From: Pseudoduganella ginsengisoli
GTDB taxonomy: Bacteria; Pseudomonadota; Gammaproteobacteria; Burkholderiales; Burkholderiaceae_D
Assembly: GCF_009720865.1 (NCBI RefSeq)
Contig: NZ_WNLA01000001.1
Location: 620,001-684,000, forward strand
Length of the DNA stretch: 64,000 nt
Direction: 5' to 3'
The notes below the pieces were generated by a model that saw only the letters and a list, made by a program, of their open reading frames with translations, had not been told where the DNA came from and ran no database searches. The translations under genes were made by a program, and so were the position numbers. Within the stretch, counting starts at the first letter, position 1. Each line of letters starts with the position of its first letter. Of this stretch, positions 47,837 through 56,765 are shown piece after piece.

Positions 47837-47877
47837 GTGGCGGACCGGCTGGTTTCTCATCCCTGCCGGTCCGCCAC
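47837..47877 (+). terminator. 13-bp-stem hairpin between M4 protease and gspF
   Basis: Perfect arms GTGGCGGACCGGC/GCCGGTCCGCCAC with a 15-nt loop, 30 nt after the protease stop and 54 nt before gspF. No T-run follows, so it may be an intercistronic mRNA-stabilising or attenuating structure rather than a full terminator. Confidence 0.5.
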
Positions 47878-47930
47878 ACCCGTTGGTGCATGACTGTTTG
47901 CATGACTGTTTTATAGATTGTGACCGTTTG

Positions 47931-49151
47931 ATGTCCCTGCAGTTCCAGCTCGAAGTCCAGGGCGGCGCCGGCGCACAGGCGCGCCGCACCATCACCATCG
48001 ATGCCGCCTCCGAAGCCGATGCCATCCGCGCAGCGCTGCGCCAGGGCTGGCGCGTGCTGGCCATCGCCGGCGCCACTACTGCGTCAAGCGAACCTGCATC
48101 GGGCGGTCTGCTGCGCGGCCGCGCGCAACCCTTCCCGCTGCTGCAATTTTCACAGGAATTACTGGCGCTGCTGGAAGCGGGCCTGAACTTGTCCGAAGCG
48201 CTGGCTACACTGCACAGCAAGGAAGTCAAAGCGGGCGCCAAGGCGACTCTCGGCGACATACGCCGCGCGCTGTCGCAGGGCCAAAGTTTTTCCGAAACGC
48301 TGGCGGCTTATCCCGCCATCTTCCCCGAACTCTACGTCTCCACCGTGCATGCGGCGGAGCGCTCCGGTAACTTGCCGGAAGCGCTGGCGCGCTATGTCGC
48401 GTACCAGCTGCAATTCGACGCCATCCGTAAAAAGCTGATTTCCGCCGCGATCTATCCCGTGATGCTGCTGGCGGTCGGCACGCTGGTGACGCTGTTCTTG
48501 CTGGGCTACGTGGTCCCGAAATTCAGCGCCGTGTATGAAAGTTCCGGCCGTGATATCCCGTGGATGTCGCAAATGCTGCTGGGCTTTGGCCGGTCGCTGG
48601 CGGCCCACCCATGGCTGTGCGCGGGCGTATTGGCTGCCGTGGTGGCAGGCGCTGTCGCCTGCGCCGCCAATGCCGCGATCCGCGCGCAAGTGGTTCTCTA
48701 TTTGCTGCGCCTGCCCGTGCTGGCCGCCAGGGCGGCGGAATTCCGGCTGGCGCGCTTTTATCGCGCGCTGTCGCTGCTGCTGCACGCGGGCATTCCACTG
48801 TCGAAGGCGCTGGCCATGGTCAGCGGCATGCTGATGCCCGCGCAGCAGCGCCAGTTGGCGGAAGTGCGCCGCGCAGTCGGCGAAGGTTTGCCATTTTCCA
48901 CGGCGCTGGACCAGCACGGCCTGGCCACGCCGGTCGCGCAATCGCTGTTGAAAGTGGGGGAAAACACGGGCCGCCTGTCCGACATGCTGGAGCGCTCGGC
49001 GCGCTTCCACGATGAAGAATTCGCCCGCTGGGTGGACTGGGCGTCGCGCCTGCTGGAACCGATGCTGATGACGGTCATCGGCGTCGTCATTGGCGGCGTC
49101 GTGGTGCTGATGTATATGCCGATCTTTGAACTTGCCGGGAGTTTGAGCTGA
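47931..49151 (+). CDS. gspF: GspF/PilC-family inner-membrane platform protein
   Basis: 406 aa from ATG 47931. Two GspF repeats are visible (FSQELLALLEAGLNLSEAL...; FYRALSLLLHAGIPLSKAL...), each with FPELYVSTVHAAERSGNLPEAL- or QSLLKVGENTGRLSDML-type motifs. Three membrane spans lie at ~180-205, ~230-250 and ~375-400. It anchors the secretion ATPase and drives pseudopilin assembly. Its stop overlaps the gspE start (TGATG). It is the first gene of a nine-gene coupled operon. Confidence 0.93.
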   Translation: MSLQFQLEVQGGAGAQARRTITIDAASEADAIRAALRQGWRVLAIAGATTASSEPASGGLLRGRAQPFPLLQFSQELLALLEAGLNLSEALATLHSKEVKAGAKATLGDIRRALSQGQSFSETLAAYPAIFPELYVSTVHAAERSGNLPEALARYVAYQLQFDAIRKKLISAAIYPVMLLAVGTLVTLFLLGYVVPKFSAVYESSGRDIPWMSQMLLGFGRSLAAHPWLCAGVLAAVVAGAVACAANAAIRAQVVLYLLRLPVLAARAAEFRLARFYRALSLLLHAGIPLSKALAMVSGMLMPAQQRQLAEVRRAVGEGLPFSTALDQHGLATPVAQSLLKVGENTGRLSDMLERSARFHDEEFARWVDWASRLLEPMLMTVIGVVIGGVVVLMYMPIFELAGSLS

Positions 49152-50836
49152 TGAATGCACGCGCACCCCTGCCTTCCCTGACCACAGCACTGCTAAGACA
49201 GGCTTCTGCCGCCGCGCTGGCGCAAGGCCGTCCGCAACTGGCCGTACTGGAAGAAATGGCCAACCTGGCGCCGGACGATTTCACGCAGCAGCTGGCCGCC
49301 CTGTTTTGCTATCCGGCGTGGACCATGGCCATGCTGCAGGCGGCCCAGCCGGCATATGGCTTGCTGCCCTATACGGATTGCGCGCAGCGCGGCTGCGTGC
49401 TGATGGCAGGCGATGTGCCGACGCTGGTGATTGCCGATCCGTTTGCCGACGATATACAGCAATGGGCGCAATATGCCACCGGCGTGGCGTTCACGGTGGC
49501 GCTGGCGCACACGGATGATTTGGCGGCGTATCTGTCCCAGCAGGAAAGCGCGCAGCAAGCGATGCGCGACATGATGCAGGATGCGGAAGACGGCGATGGT
49601 GAAACGGCGGACCTGGACCAGGCCATTGTCGACATCTCGCTGATCGGCATCAGCGGCGACAGCAGCCCCGTCGTCAAGCTGGTCAATTCGACGATTTACG
49701 ATGCGCTGAAATTCCAGGCCAGCGATATCCACCTTGAATGCGACGTCAATAGCCTCGTCATCAAATACCGCGTCGACGGTGTGCTGATACAGGCGGGCCA
49801 GGTGCAGGGCTTGCATATGGCTGAACAGGTGGTGTCCCGCATCAAAGTGCTGGCCGACCTCGATATTGCCGAACGCCGCGTGCCGCAGGATGGCCGCTTC
49901 AAGGTCCGCATCAAAGGCAGTGAAATCGACTTCCGCGTATCCATCATGCCGAACATCTTTGGCGAAGACGCGGTACTGCGCCTGCTGGACCGCCGCGCGC
50001 TGACGGCTGCCGCCAATGCACTGACACTGGAAAGCCTGGGCTTGAACGCCGATGCGATCGAGCAGGTGCGCCGCCTGGCGGCACGTCCGCACGGCATGCT
50101 GCTGGTCACGGGCCCTACTGGCTCCGGCAAAACTACCACCCTGTATGCGGCGCTGACGGAAATAAACACAGGCCGCGACAAAGTCATCACCATCGAAGAC
50201 CCGGTCGAATACCGGCTGCCCCGCGTATTGCAAATCCCCGTCAATGAAAAGAAAGGACTGACGTTTGCCCGTGGGCTGCGCTCGATCCTGCGCCACGATC
50301 CCGACAAGATTTTGATCGGTGAGATCCGCGATGACGAAACCGCGCAAATTTCCGTACAAGCGTCGCTGACCGGCCACCTGGTGTTCACCACCGTGCACGC
50401 CAACAACGTATTTGACGTCGTGGGCCGCTTCCTGCACATGGGTGTCGATGCGTACAGTTTTGCCGCAGCCTTGAACGGCATCGTGGCGCAGCGCCTGATG
50501 CGCGTCAATTGCGAACATTGCGCCGCCGATGTGGCGCCGGATCGGCAAGAGCTGGCCGACAGCGGCTTGACGCTGGAACAGGTGCGGGGCTGGCGTTTCC
50601 GCGCCGGCAAAGGCTGCGGCCACTGCCGCGGCGCCGGCTATAAAGGCCGCAAAGCCATTGCGGAAGTACTGGTCTTGAATGACGCCATGCGCGAAATGAT
50701 TTGCACGCGCGCCCCTGTCAGCCGCATGAAAGAAGAAGCGGCCCGCATGGGCTTCCGGCTGGCGCGCGATGCGGCGCTGGACCTGGTGCGCCATGGCGAA
50801 TCCACGTTGATGGAGCTGAACCGTGTCACTCACTGA
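49151..50836 (+). CDS. gspE: GspE/PilB-family secretion ATPase
   Basis: 561 aa. Walker A GPTGSGKTTT at 321-330, Asp box ITIEDPVEYRL, Walker B ILIGEIRDDETAQI, His box TGHLVFTTVHANN. A CxxC-CxxC zinc module is present (NCEHCAAD ... GCGHCRGAGYKGR), as in canonical GspE. The N-terminal domain (MshEN/N1E-like) is divergent. It powers pseudopilus assembly from the cytoplasm. It overlaps the next gene by 14 bp. Confidence 0.94.
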   Translation: MNARAPLPSLTTALLRQASAAALAQGRPQLAVLEEMANLAPDDFTQQLAALFCYPAWTMAMLQAAQPAYGLLPYTDCAQRGCVLMAGDVPTLVIADPFADDIQQWAQYATGVAFTVALAHTDDLAAYLSQQESAQQAMRDMMQDAEDGDGETADLDQAIVDISLIGISGDSSPVVKLVNSTIYDALKFQASDIHLECDVNSLVIKYRVDGVLIQAGQVQGLHMAEQVVSRIKVLADLDIAERRVPQDGRFKVRIKGSEIDFRVSIMPNIFGEDAVLRLLDRRALTAAANALTLESLGLNADAIEQVRRLAARPHGMLLVTGPTGSGKTTTLYAALTEINTGRDKVITIEDPVEYRLPRVLQIPVNEKKGLTFARGLRSILRHDPDKILIGEIRDDETAQISVQASLTGHLVFTTVHANNVFDVVGRFLHMGVDAYSFAAALNGIVAQRLMRVNCEHCAADVAPDRQELADSGLTLEQVRGWRFRAGKGCGHCRGAGYKGRKAIAEVLVLNDAMREMICTRAPVSRMKEEAARMGFRLARDAALDLVRHGESTLMELNRVTH

Positions 50837-51701
50837 ACGTTTGACGGCTGCATTGCGCGCCCTGCTGCCGCCTGTTACCCGGCGCAGCTTGCGCATCTAC
50901 CTGGCGCCGCAACACGTGGTGATCGCTGCCGCCGATGGCGGCCGTGTTACAGGGGCCGTCACGCTGCCTGTCGCCAACCCGGGCGGCCATTGGGAAGCGC
51001 CGCTGGCGACGCTGCGGGGATTAATGGAGCATCCCGGCGAGATACTGTCGGGATCCGAAGAGCGCGCCGCTCAAATCATATTGGCCGCGCTCACTGCCCA
51101 GGCGCCGCTGTCCATCAGCCTTTCCGGCCGCTGGTGCCAGTCCGTCATGGCGCCGTGGAGCGATGCGCTGCTGGCCGAACCTGCGGCCACGCGCTTCCTG
51201 CAAATGCAGTTGTCGGCAGTGTACGGCGACGCGGCCCGTGGCTGGAACATCGCCAGCGATGACGCACCATATGGCCAGCCGCGCGCCGCATGCGGCATCG
51301 ATGCCGACTTGCTGCAGGCGCTGCGCACAGACCTGGGCAAACGGTGCGGCGCCATTGAACCCATCATCGGCACGGCCAGCCGCATGCAGACCGGCTTCGC
51401 GGCATTCGCCATCGTGGAACCGGGCAAGCTGACCATGGCCACCATGGCGCACGGCCGCCTTGCCGCCATCTGCTCCCAGCCATGCGGGCCCGCATGGCAC
51501 GTGGAGCTGGGCCAGGCGTGGCAGCGCTGGGCATTGCGCCTGCCTGAACTGGAAAGTATCACCACGGTTGCCGTGATCGACCTGACGTGCCAGCCGCCTG
51601 CGCGCCATGCGCTGGCGCCCCTGTTCCAGCTGGTGGAGTCGCCATTCGGTCCGGCATCGGCGCTGGTTTCAGCCAAGGCCCAGGAGGCTTTATGCGCCTG
51701 A
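50823..51701 (+). CDS. Secretion operon protein, GspL/PilM-position, divergent
   Basis: 292 aa, mostly soluble. The order after F and E and before PilN- and PilO-like genes is the place of PilM/GspL. The protein begins RRSLRIYLAPQHVVIAAADGGRVTG, consistent with a reduced actin-like (PilM/GspL cytoplasmic) fold, and contains AIVEPGKLTMATMAHGRL. I see no clear ATP-binding motif. No membrane span is obvious, so it would act in the cytoplasm and bind the PilN-like protein. It starts inside gspE (14-bp overlap). Confidence 0.68.
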   Translation: MSLTERLTAALRALLPPVTRRSLRIYLAPQHVVIAAADGGRVTGAVTLPVANPGGHWEAPLATLRGLMEHPGEILSGSEERAAQIILAALTAQAPLSISLSGRWCQSVMAPWSDALLAEPAATRFLQMQLSAVYGDAARGWNIASDDAPYGQPRAACGIDADLLQALRTDLGKRCGAIEPIIGTASRMQTGFAAFAIVEPGKLTMATMAHGRLAAICSQPCGPAWHVELGQAWQRWALRLPELESITTVAVIDLTCQPPARHALAPLFQLVESPFGPASALVSAKAQEALCA

Positions 51702-52282
51702 TACAAGAACACCGCCTGTCCTTTACGCCCGCGCCGGCGCCGCAAGGCGGTTGGCGCCTGGCGCTGATGGCGCTCGGCATCGTGGCGCTGCTGCCAGCCG
51801 GTGCGCACTGGCTGCGCGTCCATGGCGAAGTGCAAGCGCTGCAGGCGCGCATTGCGGCAGTGCAGCCACGCCGTGCGGCGCCTGCAGCACTGCCGCCTGC
51901 CATGCAAAAGGAACAGGAACAGCAAGTCAAAGTGGTGGCCGAGGCAATCCGGCAATTGAACTTGCCTGTACCCCGCCTGTTGAAAACCCTGCAAGCGCCG
52001 GCCGACATGCACGTGGCGCTGCTGGGGGTGGACTTGAATGGCCAGCCATCGCAAGACAACACTGAACCCGCCGCGGCCAAGGCAGCGCCGGCGCCGCATG
52101 GTCCCGCCGGCAGCCTGAAAATCGCCGCTGAAGCGGAGACGGCGCAAGACATGCTGAATTACCTGGCTTTCCTCAGCCAGCAGCCGCTGTTCCGCTCCGT
52201 CTACCTGGTCAAGCATGAAATGGCAGGCAACGGTGAAGCCCGCCCTTACCGGTTCCAGCTGGAGGCGCAATGGCGGCAGTGA
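51692..52282 (+). CDS. PilN-like inner-membrane assembly protein
   Basis: 196 aa from ATG 51692 (AGGAGG upstream). Short cytoplasmic start (MRLIQEHRLSFTPAP), one membrane span at ~24-42, a helical stretch (VQALQARIAAVQ) and a periplasmic ferredoxin-like domain (LPVPRLLKTLQAPADMHVALLGVDLN...). This layout fits PilN or the GspL C-terminal half. It overlaps both neighbours (10 and 13 bp). Confidence 0.75.
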   Translation: MRLIQEHRLSFTPAPAPQGGWRLALMALGIVALLPAGAHWLRVHGEVQALQARIAAVQPRRAAPAALPPAMQKEQEQQVKVVAEAIRQLNLPVPRLLKTLQAPADMHVALLGVDLNGQPSQDNTEPAAAKAAPAPHGPAGSLKIAAEAETAQDMLNYLAFLSQQPLFRSVYLVKHEMAGNGEARPYRFQLEAQWRQ

Positions 52283-52827
52283 CATCCCTCGCCCCCCGCG
52301 CAAAATGGGAAGCGCGCCGTGCAGCACGCCGCCTGGGTGCGCCGGCTGCCGCTGGAGTGACGGCGCTGGCCTGCGCACTGTCCATGCTGTGGCATACACA
52401 AGTGCTGACGCAGCAACTGCCCACACTGCAAGCGCACCTGGCTGCCGCCACGCGCACGGCTGCGCAGCCGGTGGCAGCACCGCCCACAGCCGCCGATGGC
52501 CTGGCCGCGTTTTACCGCCACCTGCCCGCGTATGCCGCCATCCCCGAGCAATTGCAAACCCTCGTGAAAATCGCGGACCAGCACCATGTGCCGCTGGCCA
52601 AGGCGGAATACAAACCACAGGCGGAACCCCGCGCCGGCTTCATGCGCTACCAGATCAATTTACCCGTCAAAGCGGATTACGCCGCCGTGCAGGCATTCAT
52701 GCTGGAGGCGCTGCAAGCCATGCCGGCGCTAACCCTGGACAGCGTCGCCTTCAAGCGCGAACGGTCAGATTCCACCATGGTCGAAGCACGCATCCAGTTC
52801 ATCTTGCTGGTGAGGAGCCAGCCATGA
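52270..52827 (+). CDS. PilO/GspM-like inner-membrane assembly protein
   Basis: 185 aa. One membrane span at ~25-42 (AAGVTALACALSMLW) is followed by a coiled stretch (QQLPTLQAHLAAATR) and a periplasmic domain with AFYRHLPAYAAIPEQLQTLVKIAD and YQINLPVKADYAAVQAFMLEAL, the PilO pattern. It would pair with the PilN-like protein. Stop and next start overlap as ATGA. Confidence 0.78.
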   Translation: MAAVTSLAPRAKWEARRAARRLGAPAAAGVTALACALSMLWHTQVLTQQLPTLQAHLAAATRTAAQPVAAPPTAADGLAAFYRHLPAYAAIPEQLQTLVKIADQHHVPLAKAEYKPQAEPRAGFMRYQINLPVKADYAAVQAFMLEALQAMPALTLDSVAFKRERSDSTMVEARIQFILLVRSQP

Positions 52828-53360
52828 GGAAATGGATTATTGCCGCAGGCGCCGCCACTGTGGCGCTGGCGTGGTTTGCCCCCGACGATGACGTGGTGCC
52901 GGCAGCCGCAGCCACGCCGCGCGTTGCGCCGCCTGCAGAAACCGTTTTGCCGGTGGCCGTGCAAGCGCCATCGATCCCCGCTGAACTGCAAATCCAGCGC
53001 CGTATCGAAGGCGAAGATGGCGGCAACCTGTTTGGCGGCAGCGCAGAAGCGCAGCCGGCTCAGCCAGCGCCACTAAAGCCTGCCGCAGCAAGGGCCGAAG
53101 CGCAGCAAGCCGCTCCCGCGCAAGCCGTAGCGGGCGAGCCGGCGCTGCCGTTCACCTTCCTCGGCAGCTACCGCGAAGGCGGACAAACCACGTATCTGCT
53201 GCAAGCGGATGGACAAGACATCGTTGCCCGGGTCGGCGACACCATCGCGGGGAGCTACCGTCTCGATGCCGCGCAAGACAGCGCGCTGTCCTTTACGTAC
53301 CTGCCCCGCAACCAGTCCATGACACTTGCTCTCACACACGCCACAGGGGAAGCCAATTGA
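52824..53360 (+). CDS. PilP/GspC-like periplasmic linker protein
   Basis: 178 aa. N-terminal span (KWIIAAGAATVALAWFAP), then ~80 residues of Pro/Ala-rich linker, then a small beta domain (FTFLGSYREGGQTTYLLQADGQDIVARVGDTIAGSYRL) that matches the GspC/PilP homology region. It would connect the inner-membrane platform to the secretin. SEED-style annotation of such operons sometimes calls it a 'translation initiation factor', which the sequence does not support. Confidence 0.75.
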   Translation: MRKWIIAAGAATVALAWFAPDDDVVPAAAATPRVAPPAETVLPVAVQAPSIPAELQIQRRIEGEDGGNLFGGSAEAQPAQPAPLKPAAARAEAQQAAPAQAVAGEPALPFTFLGSYREGGQTTYLLQADGQDIVARVGDTIAGSYRLDAAQDSALSFTYLPRNQSMTLALTHATGEAN

Positions 53361-55273
53361 ATCATCCGAAAGACATGCTGCAACGCCTGGGCGTGGCAGC
53401 CTCCATGGCCGTGCTGCTGGCTGCCTGCGCCGGCAACCCCAGTTTCAGGGAAGGTAACGCACTGCTCGATGCTGGCCAGGTCGAACAGGGCATGGCCAAG
53501 CTGGAACAGGCGCTGCGTGAAGACCCGAACAATGTGCAGTTCCGTCTTGCGCTGATGAACCGCAAAGCGGCACTGGCCAATGGCTACATCAGCCGCGCAC
53601 AAGCGCAGCGCGAGCAGGGCAATGACGCGGAAGCGGAAGCGCTGTACCGCCAGGCGTTGGGCGTTGACCAGAACAACATGGTGGCGCAGCAGGGATTGGC
53701 GGCGCTGACGCAGGAACGCCGCCACCGCGCCATCGTGCTGGAGGCGGAAAACCAGTTCCAGCGGGGCGATACGGCCGCAGCGCTGGACATGCTGCGCCCC
53801 GTGCTGCAGGAAAAGCCCGGGCAGCGCGACGCGCTGCGCCTGAAAGCCCGCATTGCCGATGCCCAGGCGCAGAAAGGTACTGGCAGGCTGTCCGCTGCAT
53901 TCCGCAAACCCGTGACCCTGCAATTCCGTGATGCGCCGATCCGCTCCGTATTTGACTTCATCGGCAAGGTCTCCGGCCTGAACTTCGCCTTCGACCGCGA
54001 AGTCGATCCCAACCTGCGCGCCACGATTTCCGTGCGCGACGCCAGCATTGAAGAAGCCATTGCCATGCTGCTGTCGTCCACCGGACTGGAACAAGCCGTG
54101 ACAGGCGAACGTTCAATCACGATTTTCCCCAACACTCCGCAAAAGGTGAAGGATTACCAGCAGCTGATGGTGCGCACGTTCTTCCTCGCCAATGCGGAAG
54201 CCAAGCAAGTCGCATCGACGCTGAAAACCCTGCTGAAAGCACGCGACATCGTCACCGATGAACGTCTCGGCACCATCATCATGCGCGATACGCCCGACAT
54301 GGTGCGCATGGCTGAACGCATCATTGCCGTGCAAGACCTGGCGGATCCGGAAGTCATGCTGGAAGTGGAAGTGCTGGAAGTGAAACGTTCGCGCCTGCAG
54401 GAATTGGGGATTCACTGGCCGGAACAGGCAACTTTGAGCCTGGCGGGCGCCAGCGGAACAAGCACCAGCACTCCCCAGCTGAAAGTGAGGGATTTAAAGC
54501 GCATCAACAGCGGCAATATCAACCTGGGGCTGGGCAGCACCACCATCAATGCCGGCGCCACAGACACGGACAATAACCTCCTCGCCAATCCCCGCATCCG
54601 CGTGCGCAACAAAGACAAGGCCAAGATTTTGATTGGCGACCGCGTTCCTGTCATCACGGTCACCACGAACAACGGCGTCAGTTCGGACAGCGTCAACTAC
54701 GTGGACGTGGGGCTGAAGCTGGACGTGGAACCCAACGTGCACCTCGATGATGAAGTGGCCATCAAGATCAACCTGGAAGTGTCGAACGTGGTGAAGGAAG
54801 TCACCAGCAAATCCGGCACGCAGGCATACCAGATCGGCACCCGCAGCGCGTCCACGGTGCTGCGCCTGCGCGATGGCGAGACGCAAGTGCTGGCGGGATT
54901 GATCAATGATGAAGACCGCAAGGTGGGCAGCAAGGTGCCCGGCGTGGGTGACTTGCCGATCCTGAACCGTTTGTTTGGCACGCAAAAGGATGACGTATCG
55001 CGCAGTGAAATTGTATTGTCGATCACGCCGCGCCTGCTGCGCACCGTGCGCCGTCCTGATTTGAACGAAGCGGAATTCCTGTCCGGTACGGAGGGGGCGA
55101 TAGGCGCGCGCGCATCCGTTGCCGGCCCTGACCTGGGCGTGGCGCCTGCGGCTGAACCGCCACCGTTCACGCAGCCGCCGGTGCAGGGTGGGAATGACAG
55201 TACGCCGTCTCCGCAATCCCTCCCTGCCGATAAACCCGCCAATGCGGGGCCGGGACCGAAAAAGGTGCAGTGA
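53357..55273 (+). CDS. gspD: Secretin (GspD-like) lipoprotein with N-terminal TPR domain
   Basis: 638 aa. A lipobox LLAAC puts the lipid on Cys24. Residues ~30-170 are TPR-like (GNALLDAGQVEQGMAKLEQAL..., EALYRQALGVDQNN). Secretin N-domains follow (VTLQFRDAPIRSVFDFIGKVSGL; VRTFFLANAEAKQVASTLKTLL), then the pore domain with VMLEVEVLEVKRSRLQELGI and the signature VPGVGDLPILNRLFG. A Pro-rich tail ends the protein. Self-piloting lipidation plus fused TPR is unusual for classic GspD. It forms the outer-membrane channel of the machine. Confidence 0.92.
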   Translation: MNHPKDMLQRLGVAASMAVLLAACAGNPSFREGNALLDAGQVEQGMAKLEQALREDPNNVQFRLALMNRKAALANGYISRAQAQREQGNDAEAEALYRQALGVDQNNMVAQQGLAALTQERRHRAIVLEAENQFQRGDTAAALDMLRPVLQEKPGQRDALRLKARIADAQAQKGTGRLSAAFRKPVTLQFRDAPIRSVFDFIGKVSGLNFAFDREVDPNLRATISVRDASIEEAIAMLLSSTGLEQAVTGERSITIFPNTPQKVKDYQQLMVRTFFLANAEAKQVASTLKTLLKARDIVTDERLGTIIMRDTPDMVRMAERIIAVQDLADPEVMLEVEVLEVKRSRLQELGIHWPEQATLSLAGASGTSTSTPQLKVRDLKRINSGNINLGLGSTTINAGATDTDNNLLANPRIRVRNKDKAKILIGDRVPVITVTTNNGVSSDSVNYVDVGLKLDVEPNVHLDDEVAIKINLEVSNVVKEVTSKSGTQAYQIGTRSASTVLRLRDGETQVLAGLINDEDRKVGSKVPGVGDLPILNRLFGTQKDDVSRSEIVLSITPRLLRTVRRPDLNEAEFLSGTEGAIGARASVAGPDLGVAPAAEPPPFTQPPVQGGNDSTPSPQSLPADKPANAGPGPKKVQ

Positions 55274-55755
55274 TGGCGGTGTTGCGCCGCGCACGCGGCT
55301 TCACGTTTATTGAACTGATCGTCACGCTGGCCATCATGGGCGTGCTGGCGACGGTCGCCGTCCCGATGGCGCAGGTGGCCATCCAGCGCGACAAGGAGCG
55401 GGAATTGCGCCTGGCCTTGCAACAGATCCGCGAAGCCATCGATGCGTATAAGCGGGCGTCCGACAATGGCAGCATCAAACTGAGCCTGGGCGACTCGGGA
55501 TTTCCGAAAATGCTGGAAGAATTGGCGGAAGGCGTACCGGACCAGCGCCACCCGCAAAAACGTTCCATGTATTTCCTGCGCCGCATTCCCCGCGACCCGT
55601 TTGCGCCGCCATCCATCGCGGCGCCTGCCGATACGTGGGCCAAGCGCGCCTACTCATCGTCCCCCGATAACCCGATGGAAGGCGCCGACGTATTTGACGT
55701 GGCCAGCCGCTCGGACCTGACCGGGCTGAATGGCGTTCCCCTCAAGGCATGGTGA
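55273..55755 (+). CDS. gspG: Pseudopilin (GspG-like)
   Basis: 160 aa; ATG 55273 overlaps the secretin stop (TGATG). The class III signal RARGFTFIELIVTLAIMGVLATVA has the G-F cleavage site and Glu5. The globular part carries RIPRDPFAPP, close to the calcium-binding GspG type. A prepilin peptidase must be encoded elsewhere. Confidence 0.9.
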   Translation: MAVLRRARGFTFIELIVTLAIMGVLATVAVPMAQVAIQRDKERELRLALQQIREAIDAYKRASDNGSIKLSLGDSGFPKMLEELAEGVPDQRHPQKRSMYFLRRIPRDPFAPPSIAAPADTWAKRAYSSSPDNPMEGADVFDVASRSDLTGLNGVPLKAW

Positions 55756-55760
55756 TCTCA

Positions 55761-56132
55761 ATGAAACAGCGCGGCTTCACGTTGATTGAATTGCTGGTGG
55801 TGCTGGCCATCATTTCCCTGTTGCTGACGGTAGCCCTGCCCCGCTACTTCGGTTCCGTCGACAAGTCGAAAGAAGCCGCGCTGAAGGAAAACTTGCGCGT
55901 GCTGCGGATCGGTATCGACAAGTATTACGCGGACAAGGGTGAATATCCGTCAGCCTTGTCCGACCTCGTGACGAACCAATATTTCCGCGCCGTGCCGCTG
56001 GATCCGATGACGGATTCCGACAAGACGTGGCAGGCCGTCAGTCCGCAAGCGGCAGGCATGTCCGGCATCGCCGACGTGCGCAGCGGCGCGCAAGGCAAGA
56101 CGCACGACGGCACGCCCTACAACCAGCTGTGA
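55761..56132 (+). CDS. Pseudopilin (second, GspG/PulG-like)
   Basis: 123 aa from ATG 55761, 5 nt after the previous stop (ATG 55749 is in frame but overlaps the previous gene). Signal KQRGFTLIELLVVLAIISL with G-F site and Glu5; then GIDKYYADKGEYPSALSDLV and AVPLDPMTDSDKTW, the major-pseudopilin pattern. Overlaps the next gene as TGATG. Confidence 0.9.
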   Translation: MKQRGFTLIELLVVLAIISLLLTVALPRYFGSVDKSKEAALKENLRVLRIGIDKYYADKGEYPSALSDLVTNQYFRAVPLDPMTDSDKTWQAVSPQAAGMSGIADVRSGAQGKTHDGTPYNQL

Positions 56133-56656
56133 TGAAGAAACGTCACGCCAGCGGCTTTGCCTATATCTGGAGCTTGATGCTGGTTGCGCTGATGGGTACT
56201 GCGCTGGCCATCGGCGGCGAACTGTATGCAACGTCCGTACGGCGTGACAAGGAGGCGCAATTGCTGTTCATTGGCCATGAATTCCGCCAGGCGCTGGGGC
56301 GCTACCTTCAAGCGCAAGGCGCGGGCGGCATGGCCCAATATCCGCTGACCTTGGAAGAATTGCTGCAAGATCCCCGCTTCCCCGGTGCGAAGCGCCATTT
56401 GCGGCGGCTGTATGCGGACCCGATGACTGGCAAGGCGGAATGGGGACTGGTGCGGCAGCAGGGGCGCATCGTCGGCATCCATTCACTTTCTGAACAGGCC
56501 CCGATCAAACAAGGCAATTTCCTCGACGATGACCGGGTCTTTAATGGCAAGGGCCGCTATGCGGACTGGGTATTCACCTATCCTTCCGACATGTACACGG
56601 GGCCGCAGGCAGCACCGCAGCCAGGCACGGTGCGCAACCAGATGACGGGCGGCTGA
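56132..56656 (+). CDS. Pseudopilin-like minor subunit
   Basis: 174 aa. N-terminus KKRHASGFAYIWSLMLVALM keeps G-F and a hydrophobic helix but has Tyr-Ile-Trp where Glu5 is expected, so it is a minor or divergent pseudopilin, possibly a tip subunit. The globular part contains LTLEELLQDPRFPGAKRHLRRLYADPMTGKAEW, common in type II pseudopilin-like proteins. It is the last gene of the operon. Confidence 0.8.
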   Translation: MKKRHASGFAYIWSLMLVALMGTALAIGGELYATSVRRDKEAQLLFIGHEFRQALGRYLQAQGAGGMAQYPLTLEELLQDPRFPGAKRHLRRLYADPMTGKAEWGLVRQQGRIVGIHSLSEQAPIKQGNFLDDDRVFNGKGRYADWVFTYPSDMYTGPQAAPQPGTVRNQMTGG

Positions 56657-56765
56657 CACGCTGTGCCGCTTTCCTCGTCCGCATATACGATCGCGGCACA
56701 AGCTGATTTGCCCGCCGCTAAAGCTGCTATCATCGCCGCCACGGTAATGACCAGGAGTTATCACA

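Noticed and set aside
49193..50896. 567-aa open frame antisense to gspE
   Set aside because: gspE has all catalytic motifs. The antisense frame is a composition artefact.
52215..52823. Long N-terminal extension of the PilP-like protein
   Set aside because: It lies in another frame of the PilO-like gene; ATG 52824 with the ATGA overlap and a membrane span is the real start.
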